Assembly: GCA_947259475.1 (NCBI GenBank)
Contig: CAMYLW010000256.1
Location: forward strand, 1 to 5,600
DNA: 5,600 nucleotides
Source of the DNA: Thermodesulfobacteriota bacterium
Lineage (GTDB): Bacteria > Desulfobacterota > Syntrophobacteria > BM002
Direction of reading: 5' to 3'
The position numbers and the translations under genes are program-made. Under the pieces are notes generated by a model. The model worked only from the letters and a program-made list of their open reading frames with translations, searched no databases and had not been told where the DNA came from. This document shows, in pieces, positions 1 to 5,600 of this stretch. Numbering within the stretch: position 1 is the stretch's first letter; every line of letters starts with the position of its first letter.

Positions 1-69
1 GGTGTCAGATGTCAGGTGTCAGGAAAAAGAAACATAGAAGCTGAAACCTGAACACTGAACACTGAAACC
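1..69. repeat. Intergenic heptad repeat in inverted orientation
   Basis: The left arm holds three contiguous 7-base units (GTGTCAG, ATGTCAG, GTGTCAG; 2-22). After an A-rich spacer (23-40), the right arm holds four contiguous units (CTGAAAC, CTGAACA, CTGAACA, CTGAAAC; 41-68). Read on the opposite strand, the right units become GTTTCAG or TGTTCAG, so every unit on both arms has the form NNNTCAG and the arms are imperfect inverted copies. The outermost units can pair at 7 of 8 positions (GGTGTCAG with CTGAAACC). The element lies downstream of the minus-strand glycosyltransferase gene and may begin before the window edge. I recall similar TCAG heptad strings between genes of environmental Desulfobacterota-like genomes, but could not check this. 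The function is unknown. A role as a transcription end, a dispersed non-coding repeat or a relic of a mobile element is possible. Confidence 0.7.
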
Positions 70-120
70 TTAGTCATTTACTCCATGCAGATTGGGGAAA
101 GAGTCGACACTGCCCACCGG

Positions 121-1224
121 TCACAGCCAATTTAGATATCGCAGAATAGTCTCGGCACAAACCTCTGCGCCGTTACCTGGTAGAGATGCGACCATCCGGG
201 GCTGTCTCTCGAGTTCTTCGATGGCTGATTTCCACTTTCCGGCGTAAAGATCTGCGGAGGATAAGTAGACAGTAGTCAAATGTTTGCCCATCTCCTGAAC
301 TAGAATGTCGTATTCGGGGAAAAAGCCCCTGTCCGCGTATATGATCGGAGTCCCATGGGCAAGGCAGTCAGAGACAATGCCGTAACCCGGCTTGGTGATG
401 ACACCATCCACTGCTCCGACGACATCCGCATAGGAAAGAGGAAGGTCGTCTAGACAAATTCCGTTGCTAAATCGAAAGCTCAGGGGGTGTTTAAAAAGAA
501 ACACGGCGTGGTTGATATCTTCTACACGGTTTTGAGCGGTCTCTTCCAGGTCGAGGAAGCCGAAGGATACAAGGTATACTTTCTGATCCAAGTCCAAATT
601 TAGGATTTTTCTGGTCTCTTCCCGCTCCCTTTGGGCTTTGCGAGTCACCAGAGGAACATCCTGTATTTTGGGGAAGACCGAGCAGTCCCCATGCATGGGT
701 AACTGGAGAAAGAGATCGCATTTCTGATAACATTTGCGGATCCAGTCCACCAAAACCGACCAGCGGGAGTCGGAAGAAATATATGCCTCATATATCCAAT
801 CCCAGGTAAAATTACTGATACCGATTGCCGGGATGTTAGCGTGAGCTGCAGCGACAAAGGGCAAGAAGGGAATATCGCAGACCACAGCCTGGGTCCCTCT
901 GCTTCTCAGAAAACCGATTTCCTCCGACACTAGAGCTTCTTGGTTGAGATGGAGAGATTCAAGGGCTTCTAGAGTGGCGATCAAGTCGAATCGGATGCTA
1001 TCTTGTTGGACCAAACCAATGTCTAACTGCTTTGCCCTAAGGGGCAGAGGCTGGGTCAGATTCTGATGCAAAAGAAACTCGGGAATGGTTGACACCACCT
1101 CGATCTCAACTTCGGGTCCTTGCGACAATAAATGACGTATCACCTCAATGGAACGCACCGCGTGTCCAAACCCATGCGGGGTGATGTAATAAGCGAGCCG
1201 CCTTTTTTTCAGTTTATTACTCAT
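121..1224 (-). CDS. GT-B glycosyltransferase-like protein, related to the N-terminal domain of L-arabinokinase
   Basis: This 367-residue protein has the two-domain look of MurG-like GT-B enzymes. Near the N-terminus a beta strand leads into a glycine loop, ITPHGFGHA (14-22), where MurG-type enzymes bind the acceptor side. SNFTWDW (137-143) follows a strand-rich stretch. The C-terminal half carries the likely nucleotide-sugar site, ITKPGYGIVSDCLAHGTPII (276-295), followed by an acidic segment. The motif order and spacing match what I recall of the N-terminal domain of plant L-arabinokinase (ARA1), but no GHMP kinase domain is present and the frame ends naturally at TGA (121-123). The substrate cannot be read from sequence. 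No signal peptide or membrane segment is visible, so it is probably cytoplasmic. The ATG at 1222-1224 is the natural start. Only weak ribosome binding signals (a GGGGGT about 12 bases upstream) precede it. It is divergent from the DUF72 gene, with 57 bases between starts. Confidence 0.87.
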   Translation of the reverse strand: MSNKLKKRRLAYYITPHGFGHAVRSIEVIRHLLSQGPEVEIEVVSTIPEFLLHQNLTQPLPLRAKQLDIGLVQQDSIRFDLIATLEALESLHLNQEALVSEEIGFLRSRGTQAVVCDIPFLPFVAAAHANIPAIGISNFTWDWIYEAYISSDSRWSVLVDWIRKCYQKCDLFLQLPMHGDCSVFPKIQDVPLVTRKAQREREETRKILNLDLDQKVYLVSFGFLDLEETAQNRVEDINHAVFLFKHPLSFRFSNGICLDDLPLSYADVVGAVDGVITKPGYGIVSDCLAHGTPIIYADRGFFPEYDILVQEMGKHLTTVYLSSADLYAGKWKSAIEELERQPRMVASLPGNGAEVCAETILRYLNWL

Positions 1225-1281
1225 ATTTATCTGGTTACCCCCGGAACGAACAAACAGTGGCGAAAACTCAAAGAGCGACCA

Positions 1282-2295
1282 ATGTCTAACCCAGAAACCT
1301 TAGATATCGAAAATTTTCAATTTCGTGGCCTCCACCCCAATGTATTCTTGGGAACGGCCAGTGATCGGTATGCGGGGTGGCTTGGTCAGATCTATTCAGA
1401 AAAACTCTACACCGATCGAATTGCCCGCAGAAAAAAAACCGTGGGTGGAAAATCATTCGTGGAGGAAGTTCTCCCGGTTGAGAGTGTTAAGGAGTACTTC
1501 CAACATTTCCGGGTGCTCGAGTTGGATTTTACCTTTTATCGGCTTTTGTTGGAAGAAGGTGGAGAGCCGACTCCAAACTATCACGTACTGCAAAGATACC
1601 GCCAGTATCTGAAGGAAGGTGATAGCCTCATACTCAAAGTCCCCCAAGCGATCTGTGCGCAGAAGTTATGGCGTGGGGGCCGGTATGTTGTTAATGAGAG
1701 CTACCTGAATGGTGCAATCTTTACCCGTCAATTTTATGATCCGGCAGTGGCCATTCTTGGCCCCTACCTTAGCGGCCTCATTTTTGAACAGGAGTATCAA
1801 CGCAAGAAAGATCGCACTTCCCCACAGGAGTTGGCGACAGACCTCGATTTGTTTTTCGCGGAGATTCCCAAAGAGAGCCGTTACCACCTGGAATTGCGCA
1901 CCGAGCCTTACCTCACGAATCCGGTTTTCCAGGTGATGGAGAAACATGGTGTTGGTCAGGTGCTCTCGCACTGGACCTGGCTTCCCACCCTTGACAAGCA
2001 GTTTGCTAAATCAGGGCGCAGATTCTTCAACTCGGGCGGCCAGGCCATAATTCGTTTGATGACCCCTCGCGGGGCGCGCTATGAAGAGGCTTACGACCAA
2101 GCCCATCCTTTTGATGCCTTGGTGGATACCATGTTGAACCCGGTCATGGTGGAGGAGGCAGCTGAGTTGATGTGGGAAGCAGTTGATAACAATATTAGCA
2201 TAAACATAATCGTGAACAATCGCGCCGGAGGTAACGCGCCCCTGGTGGGACGACACATTGCCATGCGATTCATAGAGATGGGTGATACGGGTTAA
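1282..2295 (+). CDS. DUF72 (YecE-like) TIM-barrel family protein
   Basis: The 337-residue product shows DUF72 hallmarks: an N-terminal FLGTASDRYAGWLGQIY (22-38), the strand and helix ending in VLELDFTFYRL (78-88; usual form VEINSTFYRLP), LILKVPQAI (116-124), ELRTEPYL (204-211), SHWTWLP (229-235) and a C-terminal NNRAGGNAP (312-320). It is longer than the roughly 240-residue E. coli YecE type; extra sequence lies in the middle (about 125-180). No biochemical function is established for the family. I chose ATG 1282 over an in-frame ATG at 1132 because the upstream 50 codons lie over the start of the divergent gene and do not look like the family, while the conserved block starts about 20 residues after 1282. 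The Shine-Dalgarno signal is weak (AAAGAG about 6 bases upstream). The gene ends at a strong hairpin shared with the convergent small gene. Confidence 0.88.
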   Translation: MSNPETLDIENFQFRGLHPNVFLGTASDRYAGWLGQIYSEKLYTDRIARRKKTVGGKSFVEEVLPVESVKEYFQHFRVLELDFTFYRLLLEEGGEPTPNYHVLQRYRQYLKEGDSLILKVPQAICAQKLWRGGRYVVNESYLNGAIFTRQFYDPAVAILGPYLSGLIFEQEYQRKKDRTSPQELATDLDLFFAEIPKESRYHLELRTEPYLTNPVFQVMEKHGVGQVLSHWTWLPTLDKQFAKSGRRFFNSGGQAIIRLMTPRGARYEEAYDQAHPFDALVDTMLNPVMVEEAAELMWEAVDNNISINIIVNNRAGGNAPLVGRHIAMRFIEMGDTG

Positions 2296-2312
2296 ATACC
2301 CCAGGAGATGTG

Positions 2313-2350
2313 TAACAAGCCACGCCCTTTCGGGCGTGGCTTCCTTGTTA
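2313..2350. terminator. Bidirectional terminator hairpin between convergent genes
   Basis: AAGCCACGCCC (2317-2327) is perfectly complementary to 2332-2342, giving an 11-bp GC-rich stem around a TTTC loop. An outer pair, TAACAA (2313-2318) with TTGTTA (2345-2350), can extend or compete with the base of the stem. On the plus strand a T-rich tail (TTCCTTGTTA) follows, and on the minus strand the stem ends in TTGTTA. The tails are not perfect U-runs, so efficiency is uncertain, but the position, 17 bases after the DUF72 stop and directly after the small minus-strand gene, fits termination from both sides. The outer right arm includes the TAA of the small gene. Confidence 0.72.
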
Positions 2351-2527
2351 GCCCTTCATTTTGAAGAGACAGGAGGCCATAGTCTGGCTGCCGCCTTCGT
2401 GACGATACGAGCAATCCTTGACTTTCCAGCCGTCTCTTCGCCTCTCATTCAGATACTTGGTAAACTCCTGATCGAAACTCATCTGATCGGAGCTAAAGGT
2501 TTCAAACATATACTTGTTGTGCATCAT
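2348..2527 (-). CDS. Conserved-looking small protein, 59 residues, DUF4177-like pattern
   Basis: The frame runs from ATG 2525-2527 to TAA 2348-2350. A second ATG follows at once (2522-2524). It has a clear Shine-Dalgarno sequence (GAGGTGA), and an in-frame TGA lies just upstream, so the start must be one of the two ATGs; the second has the better spacing (about 6 bases). The product opens MMHNKYMFETFSSDQMSFDQ, continues with a helix-like region (EFTKYLNERRRD), then GWKVKDCSYRHE and a final strand, ASCLFKMKG. An opening strand, a helix ending in a Gly-Trp turn, and two closing strands recall DUF4177-type small proteins, but I cannot confirm the family. Two Cys (39 and 53) could bind metal or thiols. 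A sigma70-like promoter sits about 65 bases upstream, and the gene ends in the shared terminator, so it is probably monocistronic. Its function is unknown. Confidence 0.75.
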   Translation of the reverse strand: MMHNKYMFETFSSDQMSFDQEFTKYLNERRRDGWKVKDCSYRHEGGSQTMASCLFKMKG

Positions 2528-2591
2528 GGGTCACCTCATGGCTTTTTGCATTGATGCGGGGTCAACTGCGCGGTGCCCCTCAATAATCCCA

Positions 2592-2619
2592 AGCATAACC
2601 GGGTGACAATGAGAGTCAA
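2592..2619 (-). promoter_or_regulatory. Sigma70-like promoter of the 59-residue gene
   Basis: On the minus strand, TTGACT (2619-2614) and TATGCT (2597-2592) are separated by 16 bases. The -35 element matches consensus at five of six positions and the -10 at four of six. Transcription would start near 2585, giving a leader of about 60 bases that contains the GAGGTGA ribosome binding site. This is inferred from sequence only. Confidence 0.55.
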
Positions 2620-2933
2620 GGTGTGAAACCAATTTGGACGAAGACGGTCAAAATCCAAAGGCGAAGAGCCATAAAGGCTGATGAATGTTTCAGATACAGG
2701 TTCTCTGCGGTTTTAAACAAGAGGCTTGGATTTGCTTACCATATAGTGATCAATCGTATACCATTTTTCCCCTGACTGGCAACAGCTGGAGACGGCCTCC
2801 TTCTTTTGTTGATAGCAATTCATATTGAAATGGTGGTTTTTCTTATTGAATACTCGTAACTTCGTAGTTACCTTCTATTTATTGTGTGGGCGCGAAAGTA
2901 AAGTACGTGATGGCAAGACAAAAGGGGAGACTT
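2620..2933. other. Gene-poor intergenic stretch before the methyltransferase
   Basis: No plus-strand frame with a ribosome binding site was found here, and the only notable minus-strand frame (2713-2823, 36 codons) lacks a Shine-Dalgarno sequence. Possible structure includes TGAAAC (2624-2629) pairing with GTTTCA (2687-2692) around two small hairpins, and a GTAACT-TCGT-AGTTAC hairpin (2856-2871) about 60 bases before the methyltransferase start. The promoter of the methyltransferase must lie in or near this stretch, but no convincing -35/-10 pair stands out. No known riboswitch core was recognised. Confidence 0.45.
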
Positions 2934-3686
2934 ATGAGGTGGTACGACTATAAAGTCAAATATCCTGAAGAAGAGTGTCAATTAGATCAAGATGAAGAAT
3001 GGATTACGCTAGTTTCTGAGGGCCGCACTGAGAAAATTCGGCTTCAAGATTATGAGACACTCTACAGCATTCCTGGCCTGTACGAGGAAGTTATCTATGA
3101 GCAACTACAATGCAATTCGCCACAGGTGGTCTGCTCCATGCTGAAAGAGGAGATAGAAAAGACAAAGGAGCAGGCAGCTGGACTCCGAGTGCTAGACTTT
3201 GGCGCCGGAAACGGCATTGTCGGGGAGTGTTTGGACAAAATGATAGGCTGTGACACGATAGTGGGTGTAGATATAGTGGAGGAAGCCCTTGAAGCTACCT
3301 CCAGAGATCGTCCCGGACTTTATGACGACTACTACGTGATGGATCTCAGTAAACTTGACGACCACAAGGAAAAGCAGCTTGCGAAGTGGGATTTTAACGC
3401 CTTGGTCACCGTAGCAGCCCTCGGATACGATCACATTCCAACACGTGCTTTTCTCAATGCTTATAACCTGTTAGATAATGGCGCCTGGGTCGCCTTTAAC
3501 ATAAGGGACAGATTTCTGTCAGAAGAAGACGACAGCGGTTACAAAGAGATTCTCCATACTATGATGGGAGATAGTCTTACCATGTTACAAGACAGGTGTT
3601 ATTGCCACCGACTTTCCTTATCGGGTGAACCACTGGACTATTACGCGATTGTGGGTAGGAAGAATAAGAACGCTACCGTATCGTAA
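2934..3686 (+). CDS. Class I SAM-dependent methyltransferase, substrate unknown
   Basis: The 250-residue protein contains a Rossmann-type methyltransferase core. Motif I is VLDFGAGNG (86-94) and binds SAM. The acidic residue at the end of strand 2 is Asp113 in VGVDI (110-114), expected to hold the ribose hydroxyls. A strand-4-like segment, WDFNALVTVAALGYDHIP, and a later AWVAFNIRD strand follow. The first 80 residues are a charged, family-specific extension with DYETLYSIPGLYE (39-51), probably a substrate-side cap. There is no signal peptide, so it should be cytoplasmic. I chose ATG 2934 because GGGGAG sits 4-5 bases upstream; in-frame GTG (2886) and ATG (2910) starts would place that site inside the gene. 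It is followed after about 20 bases by a palindromic hairpin, so co-transcription with the next methyltransferase-like gene is uncertain. The substrate could be a small molecule, lipid or protein; nothing here decides it. Confidence 0.85.
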   Translation: MRWYDYKVKYPEEECQLDQDEEWITLVSEGRTEKIRLQDYETLYSIPGLYEEVIYEQLQCNSPQVVCSMLKEEIEKTKEQAAGLRVLDFGAGNGIVGECLDKMIGCDTIVGVDIVEEALEATSRDRPGLYDDYYVMDLSKLDDHKEKQLAKWDFNALVTVAALGYDHIPTRAFLNAYNLLDNGAWVAFNIRDRFLSEEDDSGYKEILHTMMGDSLTMLQDRCYCHRLSLSGEPLDYYAIVGRKNKNATVS

Positions 3687-3706
3687 ATTTTAGGAAGTAT
3701 TACTCT

Positions 3707-3738
3707 TAGCCCGGATAATTCATGAATTATCCGAGCTA
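3707..3738. repeat. Perfect 22-base palindrome in a longer hairpin
   Basis: Positions 3712-3733 form a perfect palindrome: half-site CGGATAATTCA followed by its exact reverse complement. TAGC (3707-3710) and GCTA (3735-3738) extend it beyond one mismatch. As RNA it would fold with a CATG-centred loop. No U-tract follows, so a classic intrinsic terminator is not shown. It could be a dispersed palindromic repeat, an operator for a dimeric regulator, or a processing or termination hairpin between the two methyltransferase genes. Confidence 0.75.
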
Positions 3739-3772
3739 GAAGTAGCTTTACCCAACTTAGGGGAGAACTCCT

Positions 3773-4766
3773 ATGATTCTCGACTGGTTGAAAGAAGATT
3801 ACCCCTGAGGTTGTCATAGAACATCCCGAAGCCCTCAAACAACTCCAGACTGACTTTGCCAGGGCAGGCGCTCAGGTTCTCCAAGCGTTGACCTACTACG
3901 CTCATGAAGAGAAGCTGAAAGATATTGGCAAGGTGGACGCCCTAGCAAGGATCAACAGTGATGCCGTACGAATTGCCAACGAGGTTGCCAAGGAATATGG
4001 GTGTCTAGTTGCCGGCAATCTGGCTAACACCTGGATCTACGATCCCTCTGATCCGGCTACTCATAAGGAAACGAGACGTCAGTTTGACAAGCAGATCGAG
4101 TATCAAATCTCCCACGGTATAGATTTCTTCATAGCCGAAACTCTGGAGTATTTAGGTGAAGCCAGGATTGCCCTCGAGGCAATCAAGGCAACCGGGAAAC
4201 CGGCTATGATTACGCTTGGCTTCAAATCGCTGGACCGCACCTTAGATGGAGTGGTTTTAGAAGATGCTTTCCAGGAACTTGAAGACACTGGTGCAGACAT
4301 CGTAGGAATCAATTGTTTTCGAGACCCTGAGCACATGCTTCCATTGGCAGCGCGGGTGCGTCGAAAAGTGTCCTGTTTCGTGGCCACTCAACCGGTGGCA
4401 TATCGCTGTACGGCAGAGAGGCCATACTTTCAGATCCAGAAGTTTCAGGGCCATCTTGCCTTTCCCCTTGAGCTCGATCCTTTCGTGCTAACCAGGATTG
4501 AGATGGTTAATTACACCCTGAAGGCCAAAGAGATGGGGCTCAATTACATCGGTGGCTGCTGTGGGACGGCTCCTCATCACCTGCGTGCCATGGCTGAGGC
4601 ATTGGGACGTTCTGTACCTAATAGCAAATACTCTCCGCGGCTGGAGTTGCATACGATTATAGGTGATGAAGGTCATCAAAAAGAGAGAGACGAACGCATA
4701 TTGTGCGAACAACTCTACGACCCGGCGGTGTGCCACTTCATGTTAGAAGGATCTGAGGAAGGCTAG
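3773..4766 (+). pseudogene. Betaine-homocysteine S-methyltransferase-like gene, frameshifted and missing strand 1
   Basis: The family transfers a methyl group to homocysteine, giving methionine. A strong Shine-Dalgarno (AGGGGAG, 7 bases upstream) precedes ATG 3773, but this frame reads MILDWLKEDYP and stops at TGA 3806-3808. From 3804 the +1 frame encodes PEVVIEHPEALKQL, then QALTYYAHEEKL and a complete remainder to TAG 4764-4766. Conserved features are IAETLEY with the glutamate equivalent to BHMT Glu159, GINC (Cys codon 4314), and GGCCG (Cys codons 4557 and 4560), giving three zinc ligands as in BHMT Cys217, Cys299 and Cys300. Human BHMT has about 25 residues, including the Asp-Gly-Gly homocysteine-binding loop (Asp26), between the equivalent of the short N-terminus and the EHPEA segment; these are absent. 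One C too many in the CCCC run (3802-3805) explains the frameshift. TTG 3888 is a possible internal start but lacks a clear ribosome binding site and would lose more of the barrel. An inactive remnant is most likely; an assembly error or +1 recoding remains possible. Confidence 0.72.
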
Positions 4767-4801
4767 TCCGGTTTGACGATCCAGATAAAATGGAAAACAG
4801 A

Positions 4802-4844
4802 GTTGACAAATAGGATCAACTACGATATGGGTTGACATCCTATT
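4802..4844 (+). promoter_or_regulatory. Promoter/operator region of perR-katG with nested repeats
   Basis: GTTGACA occurs twice in direct orientation (4802-4808 and 4831-4837, 29 bases apart). TTGACA 4803-4808 followed after 17 bases by TATGGG (4826-4831) is a plausible sigma70 promoter with a weak -10. Two inverted 8-mers, AATAGGAT (4809-4816) and ATCCTATT (4837-4844), flank that -10, and TCAAC (4816-4820) is complementary to GTTGA in both direct copies. Such symmetry around a promoter is expected of an operator, here most simply for PerR autoregulation. The sites do not clearly match the Bacillus PerR box (TTATAATnATTATAA), so the binding protein is an inference. The leader to perR would be about 97 bases. 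Confidence 0.5.
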
Positions 4845-4934
4845 CTGTAGTCTTTGAAAGAGAGTGAAGATTCGGCGGGCTTTATCTGCTGAGAAGTGCT
4901 TTATTTTCTTCTAATCCAAGCGGTCACAATATAT

Positions 4935-5600
<666 letters not shown>

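Noticed and set aside
1..69. CRISPR array
   Set aside because: Units are 7 bases and contiguous with no unique spacers, and no cas genes are present.
1132..1281. N-terminal extension of the DUF72 gene from ATG 1132
   Set aside because: It overlaps the beginning of the divergent glycosyltransferase gene, and its sequence does not resemble the DUF72 family; ATG 1282 lies just before the conserved block.
2282..2554. Plus-strand 90-codon frame over the terminator
   Set aside because: It runs through the terminator hairpin and is antisense to the 59-residue gene, which has better expression signals and a more protein-like composition.
2886..2933. GTG 2886 as the methyltransferase start
   Set aside because: The strong GGGGAG ribosome site lies just before ATG 2934 and would fall inside the gene.
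2620..2933. SAM or other riboswitch before the methyltransferase genes
   Set aside because: No SAM-I, SAM-II, cobalamin or c-di-GMP core motif was recognised, and the possible stems are short.
4103..4387. Minus-strand 94-codon frame inside the homocysteine methyltransferase gene
   Set aside because: It is a shadow of the plus-strand gene, whose residues match a known family throughout this part.
4896..4934. TTG 4896 as the perR start
   Set aside because: It would add a hydrophobic tail (MLYFLLIQAVTIY) not typical of PerR; ATG 4935 gives the usual family length.

Overview
The window looks like chromosomal DNA from a Gram-negative, probably anaerobic bacterium of mid GC content. Gene content (a PerR-type repressor with catalase-peroxidase, a betaine-homocysteine methyltransferase-like gene, a DUF72 protein, small conserved proteins) and heptad intergenic repeats would suit Desulfobacterota (former Deltaproteobacteria) or a neighbouring environmental phylum. 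That placement is an inference from style and recall, not from a phylogenetic marker. No rRNA, tRNA, CRISPR array or transposase was seen.

Layout. Positions 1-69 hold an intergenic repeat made of 7-base units in inverted orientation. A minus-strand gene (121-1224) encodes a GT-B glycosyltransferase-like protein resembling the N-terminal domain of plant L-arabinokinase. Divergent from it, 57 bases away, is a DUF72 (YecE-like) TIM-barrel protein (1282-2295). It converges on a 59-residue minus-strand gene (2348-2527). The two share a strong hairpin (2313-2350) that can end transcription from both sides and contains the small gene's stop codon. The small gene has a good sigma70-like promoter at 2592-2619. 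The rest of 2528-2933 has no convincing gene, only some possible structure and one doubtful 36-codon frame.

A class I SAM-dependent methyltransferase (2934-3686) follows, then a perfect 22-base palindrome inside a longer hairpin (3707-3738). Next is a betaine-homocysteine S-methyltransferase-like gene (3773-4766) that appears broken. Its ATG frame with a strong ribosome binding site meets TGA after 11 codons at a CCC-TGA. The remaining coding sequence continues in the +1 frame, and the first barrel strand with the homocysteine-binding Asp-Gly-Gly segment is missing.

The right end is a peroxide-stress unit. A promoter/operator region with direct and inverted repeats (4802-4844) precedes perR (4935-5381). 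Then, 28 bases later and behind an ideal Shine-Dalgarno sequence, comes katG (5410 to beyond the window edge). The expected logic is metal-dependent repression of both genes by PerR, relieved when peroxide oxidises its regulatory histidines, giving KatG to remove the peroxide.

The best candidates for a second look are the damaged or recoded methyltransferase, the inverted heptad repeat, the nested repeats before perR and the 59-residue protein. I found no convincing wholly new multi-gene system.
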